A DNA stretch of 60,000 nucleotides from Phoronis australis (Eukaryota; Phoronida; Phoronidae), in contig NMRA01000120.1 of assembly GCA_002633005.1 (NCBI GenBank), positions 642,371 to 702,370 on the forward strand. The letters run 5' to 3'. The notes beneath the pieces were generated by a model. It saw only the letters and a program-made list of their open reading frames with translations, ran no database searches and was not told the origin of the DNA. A program made the position numbers and the translations under genes. Shown here piece after piece: positions 14,030-24,194 of the stretch (position 1 is its first letter; each line of letters begins with the position of its first letter).

Positions 14030-14452
14030 CTAATTATTTCCTGTTTTCATGTGATTTCTTATCTCTGAGGAACACCAGATTTTTTTGTACATTGTTTTCA
14101 TCTTTTTATTTAAAATGTTTACTCTTTGTTTAAATTCTGTTTTTAATCTTATCATGATTATTTTTATGTAAAATTTCCTAGTTTGCCAATTGTAATTTAT
14201 TATCGTTGTATCTTCATGTCCCTTTCCTTGTTTATGCCATCGTTCATTAACATGTTTGTTCCATGTATTTTTGTGAGGGCCTCTTGGATGATAATCTTTT
14301 TTGCTTAAAATGGTGTATAACTTACTTTTATCCTCAATAGGTCTTGTTTTTATAATATCCCACGAGAAAGTAGGTCGAAGGTTGAGATCGATACGCGGAA
14401 TAAGGTCGAATGGGATATTCTTCGCCACTCGAGGTACGTTTAGTATTTATCC
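14030..14452 (-). other. Unassigned open frame, possible exon
   Basis: The minus strand stays open for about 139 codons after a stop near 14450. The first ~85 residues have a balanced composition with several Trp, Pro and His residues (for example RPTFSWDIIKTRP and HPRGPHKNTWNKHV). The remainder is Lys/Ile/Asn-rich and looks like AT-rich noncoding sequence read through. There is no ATG near the start; a GTG at 14428 is the first nominal start, so as a gene it would have to be an internal exon. I recognise no family. It could be an exon of an unknown gene, a transposon relic, or chance. Confidence 0.2.
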
Positions 14453-15375
14453 CATACGCTTCGAACTTTTAGTTTCTTTTATATTTTGGCAGACTATTCA
14501 CGTGGCGGATTACAACCTATAGTGTATGTATTTGAGCGTTATGTTATAAGTTTATTCTAGTTAAAGAAAACAGTATGAAGTGTAACCCGCCTTTATAGCA
14601 TCAAAATAGCTTGACTTGAAAATTTATAATTGTTAAATTGGTCTCAACTTACTCAAACCACACTGTTTAAGCTTGAAAGAAACCGACAGTTCGTCTCGCA
14701 ATTTCTCATTCAACTATAAAACAACAACAACAAAAACATTCTTGGGCATTTTGGGTGTTACATCTCCAGTCCGACAAAAACGCGGTCGGAAAGTCTCGTT
14801 GCAACGAGCATTTCACCTTAAATTACGCTTTGGCTTAGACCCAAATGTCCTGCTTTTTATCCTGAAGTCCCGCTTTTCAATACAGCTATTCCGTTTTTTC
14901 GTTTTTGAATGTTGACCATAATAACTATGCAGCAAATGTTAAAAATAACATTGTCTCTGTTTTTGAATATTATTATTTTCCAGAGTCCACTTTCTTTAGT
15001 CAAACAACAATCGTAAAAATGTGTTCCAATGTCTCTGGGTCACTAACTTTTACTTACTGAAGAAAAGAGTTTATTTCTAAACTTTTATGGAAAGTGCTAC
15101 ACTGCAACCAATGTGATGAGCTATCCATAGTTATAAAGCTACGTGATAGATAAACGTTTGCCAATTGTTAATCTATCAGAAAACCATTATCTGCAAACTT
15201 TTTCGAATAGAGGGTAGGAGTATTTTGAATTCTTACTCTGAAGAATCGTTTCAAACAGCACGAAAGCTTCAATTAATCATAATATACAAAGATGTAAAGA
15301 TGTAGAATTTTGGATGTATGCCTGACTAAATTATCCACACTCTGTGTGAGGGATCCATACTCTATAACCTTTGTC
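14453..15375. other. Intergenic sequence, nothing recognised
   Basis: AT-rich sequence with short chance frames only. A frame at 14673-14915 starts in a CAA/ACA-rich simple stretch and has no recognisable similarity. Confidence 0.5.
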
Positions 15376-15620
15376 CATGCGTGCAACCACAGGGGGGCCC
15401 ACCCCCATTTGGGGAAGTGGGCAAAAAGGTCCGCCTCAGATAAGCAAAACTCCAAAAAAAAATAGAAAACGAGACAAAAGTTCACTAAAAGGGCAGAAAC
15501 TACCGAACTTCGGCGAATGCACAATTCATAGATCTGAACGTACCCCGTGAATCTTTGTAAAAGCCGGCAAACATTATCAAAATTCGAGTCCCTCCATTTT
15601 TAGGCTGGGGGGTGCGCATG
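15376..15620 (+). mobile_element. CATGCG-ended MITE, copy A, with 5-bp target duplication
   Basis: A 245-bp element bounded by CATGCGTGC at the left and GTGCGCATG at the right, an imperfect inverted pair. The flanks are TTGTC (15371-15375) and TTGTC (15621-15625), a perfect 5-bp duplication. The interior shares ordered blocks with two other copies in this window at about 36329-36586 and 44476-44673: GAAGTGGGCAAAAAGGTC, then ACAAAAGTTCACTAAAAGGGC, then AATGCACAATTCA. It has no coding capacity, so this is a non-autonomous DNA-transposon-like repeat; its superfamily is not identified. Confidence 0.85.
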
Positions 15621-17250
15621 TTGTCAAGGGTAGAAATTTTTTGAATCATTGACATCATTTCCTAATGTCTTTACTAGTCATTTACATAACCTCCCCGGTT
15701 CATTTCCTTTATATTTTTGAGTTTCTATTTGAGATTGTTTCGTGCAATAATAGAGCACGCTGATGTCTCACCGTTCGTGATGTCTGCGATATTGCACTGT
15801 TTAAACGTTACCGTCGTACGTGGTACTATCTTATGTTTTAAATTAAGTTGTGTCCTTTAAATGAGTAACTGACATTGAATTTGAACATTTTTTTCTATAT
15901 TTGATAAGTCCAGTATGTCATTTTTAGTTGGTCTCCATTGGTCATAAATTTCAGCATTTAGAACACTGATTGAAATCTTATTCAAAAATATTTCATTTTT
16001 CAATCTTCTCTTATACCTGAAGCACCAGACCTTCCTGTTATATTTGAGCTTTGCCTAACTTTCACATACCCACCCAAGATAATGCCACGGTACCTCAAAG
16101 CCAATACGCCAACACGAGACTATAACTGGCTGGACGTTTTCCCGCCAACCCTCTTATGACACTTGAATAGGGAGAACAATGTAATGACGTAATCTCTCGT
16201 CGGTTAAAGCGTAGGCTTTTGAAGTTCTCTATACGCTAATGAACACTCGCGAGTCATTTGACGAAAATAAAGTATGTTCAAACTGACTGAAACGAACCTA
16301 CTTTAGCGTGCTAGAACGTAAGTCCAGAACAGTGACAGGTGCAGCATTTTTGTGGTTTAAATAAAATATTAAAGTGGAACAGTCGACAACAAGGAAGTGT
16401 GAATAAAACGTTGACCATATTTACACGAATTCATATCAGACAACACTTCAACTGTTGTTCGGGAGTTTTTCACACAAAGATTTTCGAAATGTGCGTGAAT
16501 GTATTTTCTTTGCCTTTCCTATAACAAAAATCCGGGAGGCCAACGATCGGCGATTTCTCCGAATGCCACTTGAACAGTGATACCTTCCGATACCTGCAAG
16601 CTCATTTTGCAGGGTTCAAGAAGGACATCCAAGATCAAAAGCCCATTTAAAAGTTATTGTTTACACCCGAGTGTATTTGTAAGCACACGGTATGCATTTT
16701 TGTCCTGTGAACGCACTGGGATGTAAAGCTACACCTGGGTGTTTTACACCACATTGCGAAGTCGTGCGAACGAGGTTTCAACATACATGTAGGATCGTTC
16801 GGCCGAATGTGCCATCAAAGATACTATAGTAATTATAATTGTCAGAATAAATATTGATTAAGTAATTAGTACAAATAGTTCCATTTAAGTTGCCCAAAAT
16901 TTGTGCATATGTACCTTTAAAACTATTTTTAGATGATGTTTACCACTTTGAATCTGGGGTCAATGCACTCCAAAGACTCTAGAAATTTCTGAGATCAGAT
17001 CGTAATAGCCAATGATATGATTAGATAATATCGTGTGGTTTTTAGTAGCCAATTGTTAAGTATGTACATTACTATAATTTGGACAAAAGTCTGGAAAATA
17101 CTCAGATGGGATTTAGTAGTTGAAGCTAGAAGATTTGCTACAGTGTACAGAAGAAATTGCACTACAGAGTCATCTCGTGGAAAATTCTAAAAAGGCCACT
17201 TGGCAAGGGCAAGGGTTAACGAACAAGAAATTAACTAAGAGCTTGTCACT
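15621..17250. other. Intergenic sequence, nothing recognised
   Basis: No coding domain, exon chain or RNA gene recognised. The sequence is AT-rich with only short chance frames on both strands. Confidence 0.5.
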
Positions 17251-17252
17251 TG

Positions 17253-17375
17253 CGTCGTGGGTAGTAATAAACTGCTTGCAAGTGTTGCTTCACGAGAGAC
17301 GTCGACCAGCAAGAAGAATCGTGGGTAGGAAATATTGGCTGCAAGTGTTGCGTCACGAAGGACCGTGACCAGCAA
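17253..17375. repeat. Tandem duplication of about 60 bp
   Basis: Two adjacent, diverged copies (17253-17312 and 17317-17375) share CGTGGGTAG, TGCAAGTGTTG and GACCAGCAA in the same order. The pair lies immediately upstream of a dispersed repeat at 17389-17650 and may belong to the same element. Confidence 0.75.
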
Positions 17376-17388
17376 CTACAACTACACT

Positions 17389-17650
17389 GTCGTAGTACAG
17401 TGTGTGTTAGTTCGAGGATGGAACAACAGGACTGTCATCCGAGTGTCGAGTCCTACAGTTTGGATAACAGATAAGACGTTTGATTATATTTTTTTGATTG
17501 ATTGATTGAAGTTATCCTTTCAGAGGGCGCTAGCTTAGTTATCCTTCTTCATTGTTAGAGTACTTAATTAGGGATTCACTTGCGTAAATTAGTGGTTAAT
17601 AAATAAATTAGTTGAAAAGGTAGCTATGCTTTGAGATTGTGCGAGGATTA
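17389..17650 (+). repeat. Dispersed repeat copy 1, related to 45981-46260
   Basis: This stretch matches the reverse complement of 45981-46260 over most of its length. Shared blocks in order are ACAGTGTGTGTTAG, CAACAGGACTG, CAGATAAGAC, GAAGTTATCCTT, CAGAGGGCGCTAGC and GTACTTAATTA. The last block (AAAGGTAGCTATGCTTTGAG near 17619) is also present in the other copy but in inverted orientation relative to the rest. No target duplication or coding sequence could be defined. Confidence 0.8.
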
Positions 17651-18180
17651 ACTTCTGTCAATAATATTTTTATTGCCATTACAGCATTTTTTCTGTGATT
17701 TCATTTGCGCAGACGACAACGCCACTTCTTGTAGCATTTGAAATTATCCTCTTTTGTCTAGAGTGTTTTGGTAGGGGTTTCATTGTAACAATTGCTTGGT
17801 GAAACTTTCACGGATTTTGTATGCCACGGCTTCGTTGGGTATACACCATTCCAAAAAGGTGCAATAGACATTTTTTATTTCTTTTCTTGGACAAAAATCG
17901 ATTAATTTTGCTAAAGGGGTTTTGTTGTTTTTGAACGCTGAATTTATTAATGCCAGAGTGCCATGAACACCACTGTATTAACGTGGCCAAACGTCACCCT
18001 CCAAAACTGCGTAGGGGTAGCAGTTAAAATTATGTGGCTGTCGGGTTTTCGAAACGGATTTGTCCATCTGGGAAAGTTAATTTGTCCGGGTTGTGATGTT
18101 CTAACACAGGGTTAGATGCGTAGTTAGTCTGTAGCTTAGTATAGATTAGTTGCTTCAACTTTCTGGCTTTCAGCTACAGC

Positions 18181-18538
18181 TGTCGATTAGCCTTTGGGCA
18201 AAAAGGAAGGCTGAGCGCGTAAGCCCTTCCCTGTTGACATTTACCTGCCTCTAATCAAGACTCTTGCAATATCTCCTCGTGGTACAACCCGGTAGCTGGG
18301 CACCTTACGGCCCCAGACTAAACTGCAAGGGATCTCGGAGCAGGATGGAGCCCTAGATGTGCACGAAGTGCATGGCCCACCGGTGAGTGGATACGCCCAG
18401 CCTCTCACCAATCTACCACCCCCAGCGACTGAGTCAAAATGCCGGGCAGACTGGACCCGTTAGCCTTGATTGGTAGTCAGCCTAGGAGAAGGAAAACTCT
18501 GAATATAAAACCATTTTGCCTTCCCAGGGTTAATTGGG
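18181..18538 (+). mobile_element. 5' untranslated region of the RTE-type LINE
   Basis: GC-richer than its surroundings and directly upstream of the LINE endonuclease frame. It contains AGGAGAAGGAAAACTCTGA just before the open frame, a stretch I associate with the leader of RTE/BovB-type elements. The exact 5' end was not determined. Confidence 0.6.
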
Positions 18539-19878
18539 TTGGATGCAAGGCCAACACCCTTGCTCCGTAAAACACTTCTTGTTAAAGAAACCTCAGTGAC
18601 TGAAACAAATCGGACTGATCAAACCGGACTTAGCGTGAGGCAAGTTACAAGACAGGACCCGCGAGACCTGTCTTGTAAATTGATTTCACATAAAAGGGCA
18701 ATGAGAATCGGTGCTTGGAATGTGCGCACCTTACGAGAGGTTGGAAGATGTGCCCAAGTTGCCAAGGAGATGAACGACCATAAGCTCTCCATACTAGGAC
18801 TCAGCGAGGTACGCTGGAACACCTTTGGACAGATGAGATTACAGACAGGAGAGACCATCTTATACTCCGGGAAGGAGAGTGAAGACAACATCCATGAACA
18901 TGGCGGGGTGGGTTTGCTGCTGAACAAACATGCTGCTAATAGTTTAATTGAATGGAATCCAATATCTGACAGACTCATGACTGCAAGGTTTGCATCACGT
19001 TTTCAGAGAGTCTCAGTTGTGCAATGCTACGCTCCTACAAATGCTGCAACCGTGGACGAGGAAGAGGACTTCTACAACAAACTACAAGCTGTGGTGGATA
19101 GGATACCAAGTCGTGATGTTCTTATTGTGATTGGAGACCTGAACGCCAAGATAGGCTCAGACAATGCTGGTAGAGAACGAGTAATGGGCCGTCATGGACT
19201 GGGGGTTATGAATGAAAATGGGAATTGTTTGCTGACTTCTGTGCCAACAATAATCTTGCCATTGGAGGCTCAATCTTTCCCCATAAAGACTGCCACAAAG
19301 GCACTTGGGGATCACCAGACGGACTTACAGTTAACCAAATTGACCACTCGGCGGTGCATCAGCGATGGAGAAGAACACTTGAAGACGTCCGTGTCAAACA
19401 CAGCGCAGGCGTAGGCTCAGATCATTATCTAGTAGTTGCCAAATTGAAAGTCAAGCTGTCTTCACACAGACGAAAACAGATCTACACACGGACCAAGTAC
19501 AATGTCGACAAACTCAAGGAAAATGACACCCGACGTGAATTCCGACTTACTCTTGAGAACAAATTCGCGGCACTAAAACCTGACTCCCCAGATCCTAGCA
19601 TCGAACAAACGTGGAAAAGACTCAAAGACTCCTACAATGGAGCTTGCGAAGAGATTCTGGGAATGCGCAGGAAGAACAAAAATGCATGGATGACTGAGGA
19701 TACCTGGTCAAAGATTGAAAAACAGAAACATCTAAAGAAGAATCTCTTTCATACAAAAACACGATTGCAGAAGCAAAATGCTCAACAGGAATATGAACGT
19801 ATGGCTAAAGTAGTCAAACTGAACATCAGAAAAGACAAACGTCAGCACCTTGAGAAGATTACAAATTGGCATGACTGA
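18539..19878 (+). pseudogene. RTE-type LINE ORF fragment: AP endonuclease only, one frameshift
   Basis: Encodes the N-terminal apurinic/apyrimidinic-like endonuclease of a non-LTR retrotransposon, the enzyme that nicks target DNA to prime reverse transcription. Visible signatures in order: MRIGAWNVRTL (strand 1), LSEVRW (catalytic Glu), QCYAPTNA, IGDLNAKIG (Asp/Asn of the active site), and GSDHYLV near the C-terminal end (catalytic Asp-His). A single-base frameshift near 19215-19225 moves the reading frame between NENGN and FADFCANNN; both halves are otherwise well preserved. The frame continues into the Lys/Arg-rich linker that normally precedes reverse transcriptase and stops at 19878. No RT motif (YADD-type) follows. 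Such frames are often annotated as craniofacial development protein 2-like; that name reflects BovB/RTE domestication in ruminants, not a host function here. Confidence 0.92.
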
Positions 19879-22430
19879 TGGAGGAATTGTAAGTGTGGAT
19901 ATTGTGGTCTGTTGTACAGACAAATCGGTGATTAATTGATGTTCAAGAAATGTAAATCAGAAAATTGTGGTTGTGTATTTTCGGAATGCATTTTTCTACT
20001 GTCTCTAACTTTTGTTTACATTACTGTTCTGTATTCACACAGTATGAATAAAACACCTGTTAAATGAGACAGATCAGGGTGTGTGCATTGTACATGTGTG
20101 TGATTTAAGTATGCGGCTATTCAACCGCCTTACCGTAGAAACGAAATGTTTGCTGTCGCGCTACTGACAAGGCTAAAAACTGTTCATAGTCCGCCATTTT
20201 CATTCTTTGTTGTAAAGCTAACCAATGACTGCCGAGATTACATCAACCAGTGATAAAATCACGTGCTACTGAATGATAACTGCGTGTTCTGACAGAGAAC
20301 CAGCGAGTGTTGTGGGTTGATGTTACATCCCTCAATAGATGGCGTTGTGAGCTCAAACTCGTCCATGTCGCTGTTCTTTTAGAAATGCGGAGTCATCTCT
20401 TGTGTACCAGGGTAGAGTTCAATAGGTGTCTCGCGGCGAGAAAATGTAGCCAAGATCACGTGTTCTTATTGAAAATACACGGCAGTATCTCTCGGAATCT
20501 CGTGAGATCTTGCTTTTCTAGCATGGTGTTAACGTTGTTGTTCGACCCGGGTTTTCCATTGCGTCACTATGGTAATTGCTCACACCAGACATCTGCGGAC
20601 AGTTCAAGTAAAATTAACGTGCGTTGAACATCGGAACCAACAAAACACGCAGAGAACGGCTTCGACAACATAAGTGGATAAAAATTAGTCAATGTTGCCT
20701 CCAATGGGGGTAATTTACGCAATCCGGCGGTTGCCACTGTTGTGTGCCTCTGACCGCATTCATGGGCTGCGCAGCAATGAAACAAGTGGGCGCCGGCATG
20801 TTATTTAAGCTAGATGAGTATCTCAAATTGTTTCGTTGAAAATCAGCTTAGCGTCTGGTGGTGCATCGTTTTCCAAGAACGTCTGATCGGCAGAACCGCC
20901 TTGAAGGAAAACGTCACGATGCAGCCCCACCATCATAATTTCCTGGCTGGATCCCAACTAATGAGCCCACGGTTGCCCCTTTGACACGTACATTTCGTTT
21001 TACACCGCCTCGCAACACCATGTACAACGGTCGTTACTTTTCTCTCCATTGCCGTTCCCCTGAACATAATTATAAGCTACATGTGACCAGGAAGAAATTA
21101 TTTGCCGTTGTCTGTCTTCGTGATACGATAAAACGCCCAGGCGTGCGCCCAGATCAAAAGTCAACACTCGTCACTGACTTGTCAAGTTTACACTGAGTCA
21201 CACGGCATTTCATTGCTATGTTTGCCCTCTCTACCTCAGTATACAATACTCTAAAATGTCAGATGATTTAACCTTGTGACTGAAGTGACAAAAAGCTTCA
21301 CAGTGAATGAGAGTCAAGAAGGTCTCGTGATCCCACGTGCAAAAAGGGTTCTCAGTTATTGACATTCTCACACCTAATTGCCTACCACTTATACTGTTTT
21401 GCACGTGCTTTAAATCGGTCATTATACTGTACTACAAACATAAGTTGAATGACAAATAGACGGTGGGGAAAACCCATGACTGTAAAAAAATATTTCCCAG
21501 CGTCTCGTTTCCTATTTATATAGTGTTTCAACAAATTATGATAAGAGGAAATAACTCCTGTAAAAAGATTCCTGCAAATTTTCTGGGATTTTGAAATACA
21601 TGGGAATATGTTATTATTGTAACCTAATGCCCAATATTTCTTTGAGGCAAAAGTAAGAGCATGGCAAATCGCAGTTGGAATAATTTAATGCAGTGATGGA
21701 CCATTAAAGTTAGCTTCTGTTCTTGAAATGAATGGCGGATTAACAACAAATGTTTGCCCATGTTGATCTCAAGTTCATGCCCCCGGCTCCAAGTTGCGCA
21801 TCAACTGCCGGTGGCGATACTGAGGTTACTGACATCCCACGTTTTCTTACATCAATTCATTTAACGTACAAAAAAGTTCTCAGTGGGTTGGTCCTTGTCA
21901 CTCTTTCCTCACTCTGTCGAAATCCGACTACTAAGAAAATAATAAGTTTTGATTCGTTTCACATCAAAAGCCCTACAGATGAGCACAGACACTTTATTCT
22001 GACATGTGTTTTGGCCCATTCATTTCTACCGAATAGCAAGGTACATCCCCGGCCCAGCGTACTACAGTAAAAACGCAACTTCCCCCACACGTAGTCAAAC
22101 GCACTGTATTACGTTGTTTGCTTATTTGTCGTGTACTTGGCCGAACATTGAAATTCTGCATTGGCGCCACGATTTACAGTACAAACATCGAACCGAATTC
22201 CCTTTTTGCTTTCGTTTTCATTGCTAACTTCCAATAAATGAAATAAAGTAACCGAAATCTTGAGGGAAATACCGTGAACTGTTGTGTTTTTTTTTCAATA
22301 TCTGCCAGTTTGCAGTTGTGTGGCCCTAAATACTAAACGTTCTAGAGTGACTGCATGCGCAATAAAAGTGGGTTATATCCAATGAGAATTTGGTTTGTAG
22401 GTTACATGAGCTGCGAAGCATCTGTGCGCT
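19879..22430. other. LINE trailer and intergenic sequence
   Basis: The first ~200 bases are the AT-rich trailer after the LINE frame, with an AATAAA hexamer at about 20046. Beyond that no gene, exon chain or transposon was recognised up to the start of the TACGAGCG-type repeats near 22430. Confidence 0.5.
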
Positions 22431-22937
22431 CGGAATTTTGCGCTCGTAATCTTACGCTCGCACTTTTGTACGAAATGTTCGAAAGGTAAAACCTCATACG
22501 CAAAGTATATCAATGAAAAACATTGAAAACTATCGAAAATTGGCTTATGTTTCTACTTGCTGCCCAAGTCATCCCAGGCATCTGGAAATGGTGCGTTTTA
22601 ATAAACATTGAGGTGTCAAAATGTCAACCTAGCAAGTCGTCTTGTAGTTTTTTATTTTATTTGTTGAATCACCATGATTTTCAATAGTTAATTAGTTTCA
22701 TTCTCTACTCCTAGCAGCGCGTGCAGATGATATATTACATAACAAAAACATAGGTTCAAAACAGTTTTCGGAAGGTAATGTTGTAAAATTCCTAAATGTT
22801 GGTGGTAAATCACTGATTCTTTATCCAAGACATTTGAATAACAAACCTTTTGCAAAACAATATATACTGAGTATTATATTAGTTGAATGGCTCGTGAACT
22901 CGTGGAATGGTATGACTTAAATGTAACGACGTCTTGC

Positions 22938-23145
22938 TAAAATTACGAGCGTATCATTACGAGCGTAATTTTACGAGTAAAAAATACGAGCGTAAAATTA
23001 CGAGTAAAGAATACGAGCGTAAAATTACGAGCGTAAAACTTCTTTAGAGCTCACGTGACTAAAAATTTATTCCTCATTCAATATAACGATGACAGTCGTA
23101 AAACACGAGCGAAGTCTTGGTCGTTATTACGGGCGACACTTTCTC
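22938..23145. repeat. TACGAGCGTAA repeat cluster with MITE-like right end
   Basis: TTACGAGCGTAA-like dodecamers occur five or more times between 22938 and 23037. The cluster ends near 23125-23145 with ACGGGCGACACTTTCTCCC. That end matches the terminal repeat of the MITE at 39459-39989 (CGGCGACACTTTGCCC). No matching left end is visible, so this looks like a truncated or rearranged relative. It lies about 0.7-0.9 kb upstream of the TNF ligand start codon. Confidence 0.7.
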
Positions 23146-23440
23146 CCAATCCACTCACGATAGATTCGTCGTCTGGACTCGCGGGTGCAATTTGCGACAG
23201 TGCAAATGCCCTTCTGGTTATATCTTAAGGCCACAGAGATATGTACTGCATTTTCGCTCAACGGGGTCAAAACTGAAAAAGGACAGCATAATATTGTCAA
23301 CTGCAAATCAACGAGCTGAAATTTGATTATTACCGAGTTGTCGATATCACGTTGAGAGTCTATAACAACAATCCGGGCTCCTCAAACTGCGAAATGATTT
23401 GGACTCGTGGCAATAAAAAGTAAACCGATGTTGGCAATAC

Positions 23441-23660
23441 TATGGCGTGTTATGTGTTGCAAAATTCAATGTTAAAAAAAAATAGGTTTGATGTAATTAT
23501 ATGTATTCGATATCTTACAGCTATCGCTCATTGATTATGGAATACAAATATTTTGACATCAAATGTACAAACTATAAGATCAAATATAAATATAAGGTAT
23601 CGAATACATCAAACCTAATTTTTTGAACATTGAATTTTGCAACACATAACACGCCATAAC
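23441..23660. repeat. Long inverted repeat (hairpin) in the TNF ligand 5' flank
   Basis: The left arm (23441-23517) and right arm (23593-23660) are near-perfect reverse complements. Both contain TATGGCGTGTTATGTGTTGC, AAATTCAATGTT and AGGTTTGATGTA, with an ATTATATGT insertion in the left arm. The loop is about 75 bases. The outer flanks keep weak complementarity (GGCAATAAAAAGT against GGCGATAACGAAAAGT), so the arms were once longer. This fits a MITE-like hairpin. It ends about 60 bases before the kappaB palindrome and about 150 before the ATG, so it probably overlaps the core promoter or first transcribed bases. A TATAAATA stretch lies at its inner right edge, near 23587. Confidence 0.9.
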
Positions 23661-23721
23661 TTTTCGTTATCGCCTTCGAAGAATGAGGTTGAAAGGTTGT
23701 TAGGCTTTGTGCCAACAAAGC

Positions 23722-23731
23722 GGGAATTCCC
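23722..23731. promoter_or_regulatory. Candidate NF-kappaB (kappaB) site upstream of the TNF ligand gene
   Basis: GGGAATTCCC is a perfect palindrome and a full match to the established Rel/NF-kappaB consensus GGGRNNYYCC. It ends 76 bases before the first ATG of the TNF ligand frame, in the expected promoter or 5' leader region. TNF ligand genes are classic NF-kappaB targets in vertebrates; regulation here is inferred from the motif and its position. The transcription start is not known, so the site may be promoter or transcribed leader. Confidence 0.6.
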
Positions 23732-23807
23732 AGCCAGGTTAGTCTAATGAAAGGCAGTTGGAAACGAAGTCCGCTTGCAATCAACAAGACCTAATCTGTT
23801 TTGGATA

Positions 23808-24194
23808 ATGCAAAGCCTCTTAAAGCCTGGTCCGAAGGGCGAGTACGAAATTCGACAAAAGCCGCGAAACCGTCAAATTTTGTACTTCACAACATACACG
23901 TTGCTGTATATTATCATGATCGGTAGTGTAGTGTTCAACGGTCTGATGTACGCAGAGCTTGAGAATTTCAAATCTGAAGTCTTATCCTTACAAAACGTGA
24001 TGAATGGAAAGCAAACAGTTGTGGCAAGGGCTGAACTACGACCTCGGATATGCGTGCCGTGCGATTTTTACTCGTACAGCTCGTCCGAGCGAGACTATCA
24101 GTTGCAGAACTTTTCGATAACAAAGTATGGAACGAAAGAACAGTGCTGTGTCGATTCGACAAACGGGAAAGTCGTAAAAGAGCTCATAGAAAAG
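23808..24194 (+). CDS. TNF ligand exon 1: cytoplasmic tail, transmembrane anchor, stalk
   Basis: Encodes residues 1-129 and ends in phase 0 at GAAAAG before a strong donor, GTAAGT. It holds the basic tail, one membrane anchor (about residues 24-48) and the first part of the stalk with a CVPC pair, an NFS sequon and an adjacent CC. The cysteines may form interchain bonds in the trimer; this is inference. Confidence 0.9.
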
